Source of the DNA: Oscillospiraceae bacterium
Lineage (GTDB): Bacteria; Bacillota; Clostridia; Oscillospirales; CAG-272
Assembly: GCA_015064415.1 (NCBI GenBank)
Contig: SVSG01000025.1
Location: forward strand, 1-34,264
Direction: 5' to 3'
DNA length: 34,264 bases
In this document: positions 32,401 to 34,264 of the stretch, piece by piece
Layout of the letters: each line of letters starts with the position of its first letter
How positions within the stretch are numbered: position 1 is the stretch's first letter
Notes under the pieces: model-generated
What the model saw: only the letters and a program-made list of their open reading frames with translations
Databases searched by the model: none
What the model was told of the DNA's origin: nothing
Made by a program: the position numbers and the translations under genes

Positions 32401-32540
32401 GAGATTGGACCTGCAAGATCTACGACAAGGACGGCAATCAGCTGTTCTGCACCGGTACCACCGGTAACATTGCCTACGTACTGGATGCGCAAGGCAACGT
32501 CATCTGGGGCGAAAAGCCCGCAGAGGACGCGGCACAGTAA
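23424..32540 (+). CDS. Giant membrane-anchored BspA-type leucine-rich-repeat surface protein
   Basis: 3038 aa from the ATG at 23424 (AAAAGGAGG upstream). Domains: an N-terminal membrane helix (about 10-33, LLAFIIAAVVAVAAIVVAIV) with basic residues before it, so the bulk is outside. Two InlB B-repeat (Listeria-Bacteroides) units follow at about 128-280 (GWYADEALTTPYAF, TTLYAKW), then several FN3-like segments (about 285-690; ISWNAVEGAATYKL and ISWNAVEGATSYEL), then two more InlB-like units (about 694-850). A very long array of LRR_5/BspA repeats runs from about 876 to 2900, with units such as VTSIGYQAFYSCDSITEIVF and VTTIGNYAFYDTDLATVVF. There is no LPXTG or dockerin; attachment is by the N-terminal helix only. 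Such proteins bind host, mucin or other bacteria (family knowledge). Partner unknown. Confidence 0.93.
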   Translation: MKLALPKNKWLLAFIIAAVVAVAAIVVAIVIGVTSATPDAPPYVEGNEVGVYYYDALDQEVLLTLSGGNLFTISGPQINKTGTYTVDGTTITLDFTKDEDGTATASINGDTVTLVYDNATMSFLKKVNYTVSFNVNGGSEITAVTVINGKTLEKPADPTKEDAIFLGWYADEALTTPYAFNTATVKADTTLYAKWVAKTVGGSEYTVDFDLGYEGGVAPDAITTVGGKVYGLTVPQREGYTFGGWWISMYEDGAKLSFACTADTVLKADTTLFAVWYDNASTKLNAPAVSVGANAISWNAVEGAATYKLTVIDPNGDTVIDNETVGTTTKAFDFAAAAAGEYKITVVAVASNEANNSEPANRYFANKALDRVYNFRVENGILVFGAVENAQKYLITIDCGNENHVHTALDNGASTTYYMANCSMQKGGILITVTAVADGYASTTSEVFVYEKNLAKVEEIVYDAEKDQFVWDAIPGTANYRVTIAVDGKSYGFDNGTATSFSLAGFTGDIVVTVTPVAEGYNSPNPQTASCKKTAPAAPTGLTAAGTVISWNAVEGATSYELSIGTQTVTVTTNQLDLAGSTLILTQGETYAVKVKAVNASGESSSYCATVYMGYFAMNKAPVYAKNTVTWAPVLGVSRYQVRVNGGEIVNVTNANSLKVALTKEGENLIEVRYVSGDTASDWASVTVTAYAVEYDTRSIAFGTFLVEYLAIGDELTLPNAGFSLEGYIFSGWYNAPKGAAGNGKLYLPGTTFTGNAYTVVYAEWTPREYALTLKTEGFNITNIENNAIEYATYTKHFQLTVPHVDDAGMYFFAGWYTGPSGTGIKITDEKGVSVAPYPFTRNVDLYPYYSTNALSFELQEDGTYAVKKGDAIATVTNLVIPVTYNEIPVTKILESGFSGCSTLVTISIPDTITLVGTGALNSCSKLEYIDVYVAKPEEEGRYETFYSSDNGVLLRRDVGDVVYLEVVPKAMTGSYTISGKVDKILTKAFSGTKLTSITVPANVSVLPAYAFYNCSSLETLVFAPGRTTPLEMEKYAIYGCSNLKSITFPANLTADFASLKATLDLFTNLQAINVEEGGSAFASLGGMLTSADKHTILYCPRAYAGALTIPNGVTAIGDNAFYYCDDITSVTIPVWVTSIGYQAFYSCDSITEIVFKGARSADLLIGEASFSYLNGLEKITFEGNGTEELDTGKVTIGERAFTVVQSYAKLHTVEIGAGVNIAEIGVDAFIRQAKLKSFNIADGAHIGIIGEGAFEQCLSLVSFTVPATTQKISEYAFLGCESLALLTFRSEGATSLEIADFAFQNCTALATITLPDHLEEFRSTAFDGCNALKSILVNETNENYVNDANGVLYKKTTDAEDNVVLTELLFFPKGLVKDSNGVVNTLPETLTVIGGSAFADNNFLTSIAIPAGVTKIDTAAFQNCENLVTVTFLGAQNTEAEIALVIGTNAFTNCVALTKDFALPAYTTTIGANAFEGCTFTEFVIPEDVTVIESAAFYKCAALEKVTFNCTGSLALPYEKSSRYGGAFSGCSSLKSIELPAGTTIIGNYTFADCTSLTSVSIGTVTTSVGANGETVYTTNAVVESFGTGAFYFCPNLTTVIIPKSVKIIGNLTFKNDTKAPGKLQNVIFEQFGTEPLEIGTDTFSNNPELTSITFPARTKTLANLSFNASGPAGVSFKYVNGKFVNGSTSTFKMTSTFVTVNGMFANNTALAKINIGNDTVEGVTPYFSSIDGVLYTADQTTLIWCPFANTGVQGADGEPTYEIVIPTSVTTVLGYAFKEQKTLKTVTFAEFEKGSANYGKQLLTLAPVTGKNGETYAVFGGEVTSITTINLPSHLNTINGSVFAVEKTFDVVVTINFNPDSKVELGKYAFRLAKVTALTIPYVSKMDTYAFTDCQQMETLSVTFASTIKKVYDYTFQNCYALTSFVIPDHFTEIGTYAFQNNEALREIIIPNSVTKIGNSAFTGSGLTAVTISHKVTTFGTSVFTNCDSLETVTFALNASGTSSIKKIPNSTFEKCTALTTINLTDLALTDIGSKAFHTCSALPEIDFTKLTTLKTIGTTAFSNTTFEHVDLSKTQLTKVDTSFNNIATLKTFVFPAKTASVVAGAFTNNDALETVTLSPSFTGAMFCPSATTFIFTSAQPDIIIPEDNKNLVLGVDGVIYDPSYQTVYLAKFNADLSNYTIPGSVMKISSYAFAYNQTLDSFTIPQNIAEISAYAFAYSSLKSVTIPASVTTIGNYAFYDTDLATVVFENEHESKLKSLGAFAFGATKLVEVSLPDNLSDMKNSIFIDCTELKKVTLSAGLKELQGFVFGRCYALEEIIFQEGLETMQYLFCSSDGLEESNQVVSVTLPSTLKTMKTNAFNGFRNLKTVTFAEGSQLETIDYKGFYNCESLESINLPATLKTLGYSVFFNCRSLKSIDLAETDITVIQKHTFFNTENLATLTLPKNLEEIQLFAFYNTGVVDLVIPASVTTFGNSAFENAKSLKTLTFSPISLIAELGSTDEGELSNVFKGTTSLETVALPNFLDAIGNHAFENSSVHTVTLADPEGFAELQIVGDYAFANCPNLKGFDYLQNVTAIGECAFLNDVNLELATIYDGLETLGGLAFGFCTKLNVGYIPATVTQLGGNPFAGLSADKITVDANSELFVTEIDANGALTITNLSKTAIYGVFGATGAYTLGEDVTVLGAGAFAGNAITEITVPARVGTIGTGMFMNCKDLTTVTIEDGITEIGAYAFFGSGLTTVEIPATVKTIGDYAFAYCAAIDNVTVPATTTTLGNYAFAYCTALSNFAFEENTTSTYQEMGTHFFYNCPNITEVHLPTKLSLMTEEVKHYGYTSTGYNKDTIPGYTFAGTGIVDAVIPKEIKYYFTPGIFANCVNLEKIIMEEEKSFSKPNSAPFATFGNWLEGCDKFQGMYIDTFIASTTTSDTTLAYTVELAHYSGFGVLHVATITAENTAPLGTYARFEYADENLSVYFDGNTYEEIIEYMQGVARDWTCKIYDKDGNQLFCTGTTGNIAYVLDAQGNVIWGEKPAEDAAQ

Positions 32541-32573
32541 CGCAAATATCAGATTACTGATGTATTCCCAATG

Positions 32574-32616
32574 GGGATGGGCGGCAAAACCGCCCATCCC
32601 TTAACGAGCTTTTTGG
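32574..32616 (+). terminator. Hairpin after the giant gene
   Basis: GGGATGGGCGG (32574-32584) and CCGCCCATCCC (32590-32600), 5-nt loop, followed 9 nt later by a T-run (TTTTT, 32611-32615). It is probably a terminator or attenuator between the giant gene and the next membrane protein gene. Confidence 0.65.
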
Positions 32617-32651
32617 ACACCCGCAAAACAGACCCATTTTTGGAGAAAATT

Positions 32652-33707
32652 ATGAGCAAAAACAAGTATTTTGAAAAGCAACGCTCCAAGCTGCAGCTGG
32701 AGGCGGTCTTAAAATCGCTTCTTTGCGGCCTTGCCGTTGGTTGCGGTGCAAACTTTATCTCGGCACTTGCCACGTGGTTTGCCCCCTTCAACGGACTTTG
32801 GCTCTCTCTTGGCGTGTTGCTTGTCGCAACCGCCGTTGCGACCCTGCTCTTCTATTTCAAGCGCTTCCGCCCCACCGACATGACCAATGCAAGACGCATT
32901 GACCGTCTCGGCCTTGAGGAGCGTTTGATCACCATGGTAGAGCTGGAGGACAACGATTCCTATATCGCACAGCTGCAGCGTGAGGACGCCAAGCAAGCGC
33001 TGGAGAGTGTGGAAAGCCAAAGCATTCAACTGAAAATTCCCCGCGCCCTTGTACTGACGGCCGCCGGCTGCGCGCTGTTCGCGTGTGCCATGATGACGGT
33101 GACCGTGCTGTCCGGCACCGGTCTTTTGCCCGACGGCAATCAGATCCTCGACTCCTTTATCGAGGAGCAGATGGCCGAGTACGTGACGATCTCCTACGTC
33201 ATCGACGAGGGCGGCATCATTGAGGGCGACGAGGATCAGATCATCATCAAGGGCACCAACGCCACCACCATCACCGCCGTGGCCGATGACGGCTACGTGT
33301 TCAAGGAATGGAGCGACGGCAGCACCGACCCCACCAGATCCGACGTAAAGGTTATGGAGGATCTCACCTTTACCGCCATCTTCACCGAAATGGAAGAGGG
33401 TGACGAGGGAGAGGGCGAGGGTGACGGCGAGGGAGAGGGTGACGAGCCCCAGGATACCCCCTCCGATCCCTCTGACGAGAGTCAGGAGGGCGAGGGCGGC
33501 TCCGGCGACCCCGGCGATCCCAACGACAGCTCCAGCTCCGGCGGCGGCGCCTACGACCCCAATAACCAGATCATCAACGGCGAGACCTATTACCGTGAGG
33601 TGCTGGAATCCTATCAGGACGACGCCGGCGAGCGCGTTCAGGATAAGAACAGCGGCCTTTCCGACGCGGAAAAGGCCCTCATCGAAAAATATCTCGGCAT
33701 CGTCTGA
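32652..33707 (+). CDS. Membrane protein with InlB-like domain and acidic tail
   Basis: 351 aa from the ATG at 32652 (TGGAG upstream). Membrane segments lie at about 22-44, 50-69 and 131-153. A charged stretch sits between them (RRIDRLGLEERLITMVELED), a wording seen in membrane proteins encoded near MoxR ATPases. Residues 179-246 form a divergent InlB B-repeat domain (VADDGYVFKEWSDGSTDPTR, DLTFTAIF). A low-complexity acidic/Gly/Ser tract follows (about 247-310, EGEGEGDGEGEGDE), then a short charged C-terminus (DAEKALIEKYLGIV). The InlB domain is shared with the giant protein upstream. With the following MoxR gene it probably belongs to a membrane-protein maturation or surface-assembly cluster. 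Confidence 0.75.
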   Translation: MSKNKYFEKQRSKLQLEAVLKSLLCGLAVGCGANFISALATWFAPFNGLWLSLGVLLVATAVATLLFYFKRFRPTDMTNARRIDRLGLEERLITMVELEDNDSYIAQLQREDAKQALESVESQSIQLKIPRALVLTAAGCALFACAMMTVTVLSGTGLLPDGNQILDSFIEEQMAEYVTISYVIDEGGIIEGDEDQIIIKGTNATTITAVADDGYVFKEWSDGSTDPTRSDVKVMEDLTFTAIFTEMEEGDEGEGEGDGEGEGDEPQDTPSDPSDESQEGEGGSGDPGDPNDSSSSGGGAYDPNNQIINGETYYREVLESYQDDAGERVQDKNSGLSDAEKALIEKYLGIV

Positions 33708-33717
33708 TGCACAAGTT

Positions 33718-33865
33718 CCCCCCGCGCGCTTTGCGCGGGGGTGCATCTCTGCGATAGACTCCTGTATCACCAAAACGCGAATTTTGGTGATACAGGGCTC
33801 TATTGCGTTTGTTGAAGCGGTGATTTTGAAAAGATCACCGCTCTCGCACACGCGCGCGGCGCGCG
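33718..33865. repeat. Cluster of four hairpins in the intergenic region
   Basis: Four inverted repeats in a row: CCCCCGCGC/GCGCGGGGG (33719-33727/33733-33741); a perfect 15-bp stem CCTGTATCACCAAAA (33761-33775) with its complement (33782-33796); GCGGTGAT/ATCACCGC (33817-33824/33834-33841); and CACGCGCGC/GCGCGCGTG (about 33848-33866). None has a proper T-tract. It looks like a dispersed intergenic repeat element rather than a gene. Confidence 0.6.
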
Positions 33866-33933
33866 TGCGCGTATGGACTTGCTTTAGAGTCACTTATTCC
33901 ACGTAAAACTTTATTGACATGAGGTAAAAAGCA

Positions 33934-34264
33934 ATGGTAACAGAAGCAAACATTCAAAAGTTCAGCACGCAGTGCAAAAATATTTTTGAGCAGATCGGCC
34001 GTGACGTGATCGGCCAGAAGGAAGTTATCGAGGGCGCCGTGATCGCCATGATCGCAGGCGGTAACGTACTGCTTGAGGGTGTGCCCGGCGTTGGTAAGAC
34101 GCGTCTGGTGCGTTCTCTCGGCCGCGTATTCGACCTCCCCTTCGCCAGAATCCAGTTCACCCCCGACCTGATGCCCGCCGACGTGACGGGTACCAACATC
34201 ATCGTCAAGGACGAGAAGGGCAACTCCAACTTCCAGTTCCAGCCCGGCCCCATTTTCTCGAACA
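33934..34264 (+). CDS. MoxR-family AAA+ ATPase, cut by the window end
   Basis: The ATG at 33934 has GAGG 9 nt before it, and the frame is open to the window end (110 codons). The sequence contains DVIGQKEVIEGAVIAMIAGG, then VLLEGVPGVGKTRLVRSLGR (Walker A GVPGVGKT), then ARIQFTPDLMPADVTGTNII and FQFQPGPIFSN, the standard opening of MoxR ATPases. These act as chaperones that insert metal ions or assemble VWA-containing complexes, usually together with a DUF58 protein and membrane proteins encoded downstream (family knowledge). The rest of the gene, with Walker B, lies beyond the window. Confidence 0.92.
   Translation, partial: MVTEANIQKFSTQCKNIFEQIGRDVIGQKEVIEGAVIAMIAGGNVLLEGVPGVGKTRLVRSLGRVFDLPFARIQFTPDLMPADVTGTNIIVKDEKGNSNFQFQPGPIFSN

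Noticed and set aside
33400-33906. 168-codon plus-strand frame over the acidic tail and hairpin cluster
   Set aside because: It runs in another frame of the real membrane-protein gene and then through noncoding palindromes, with no start signal.

Overview
The window looks like a chromosomal segment of a Gram-positive, anaerobic gut-type Clostridia, probably Oscillospiraceae/Ruminococcaceae-like. The genus cannot be fixed from sequence reading alone. Supporting signs are strong AGGAGG-type ribosome binding sites, many textbook sigma-A promoters (TTGACA-17-TATAAT), a DUF6514-type small protein, an ECF sigma factor with a DUF4367-like membrane anti-sigma protein, peptidase T, and a giant BspA-like leucine-rich-repeat surface protein with InlB-type repeats. 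The first 10 kb is AT-richer and patchy, like an accessory region. The 10-20 kb part is GC-richer and tightly packed.

Layout. 1-3.7 kb (minus strand): a decayed Rhs/YD-repeat polymorphic-toxin locus with a HINT pre-toxin domain, a C-terminal toxin and a probable immunity gene. A second Rhs fragment runs off the left edge. 3.9-4.5 kb (minus): a small XRE regulator and a DUF6514-like protein. 4.6-6.7 kb (plus): ECF sigma factor, membrane anti-sigma-like protein and a small secreted Cys-rich protein. 6.8-9.8 kb: single-gene units for membrane or lipoproteins, sharing promoter and terminator repeats with the Rhs locus. 9.9-10.8 kb (minus): metallophosphoesterase. 10.9-12.1 kb (plus): pepT.

12.2-20.9 kb (minus) is the most interesting part. 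It is one tightly coupled six-gene operon, in transcription order: a possible YbjN-like small protein; a 1262-aa SF1 helicase with a C-terminal nuclease-like domain that seems to have lost its active site; a Ser/Thr-type kinase with a zinc ribbon and a possible FHA-like tail; a VWA (MIDAS) protein fused to a two-cluster 4Fe-4S ferredoxin domain; a PP2C phosphatase; and a transglutaminase-like protein. The kinase/VWA/PP2C core matches the TerY-P phospho-signalling triad known from Ter stress systems. Its coupling to a helicase, an Fe-S-bearing VWA protein and a transglutaminase suggests a phosphorylation-controlled, possibly redox-sensing nucleic-acid surveillance, stress or defence system.

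21.2-22.4 kb (minus): a stand-alone HAD phosphatase with an unusual N-terminal domain. 22.5-23.2 kb: no gene recognised. 23.2-34.3 kb (plus): a 3038-aa membrane-anchored BspA-type LRR protein with a long structured leader, then a membrane protein with an InlB-like domain and acidic tail, then the start of a MoxR-family AAA+ ATPase cut by the window end. All functions are inferred from motifs read by eye. No database search was possible.
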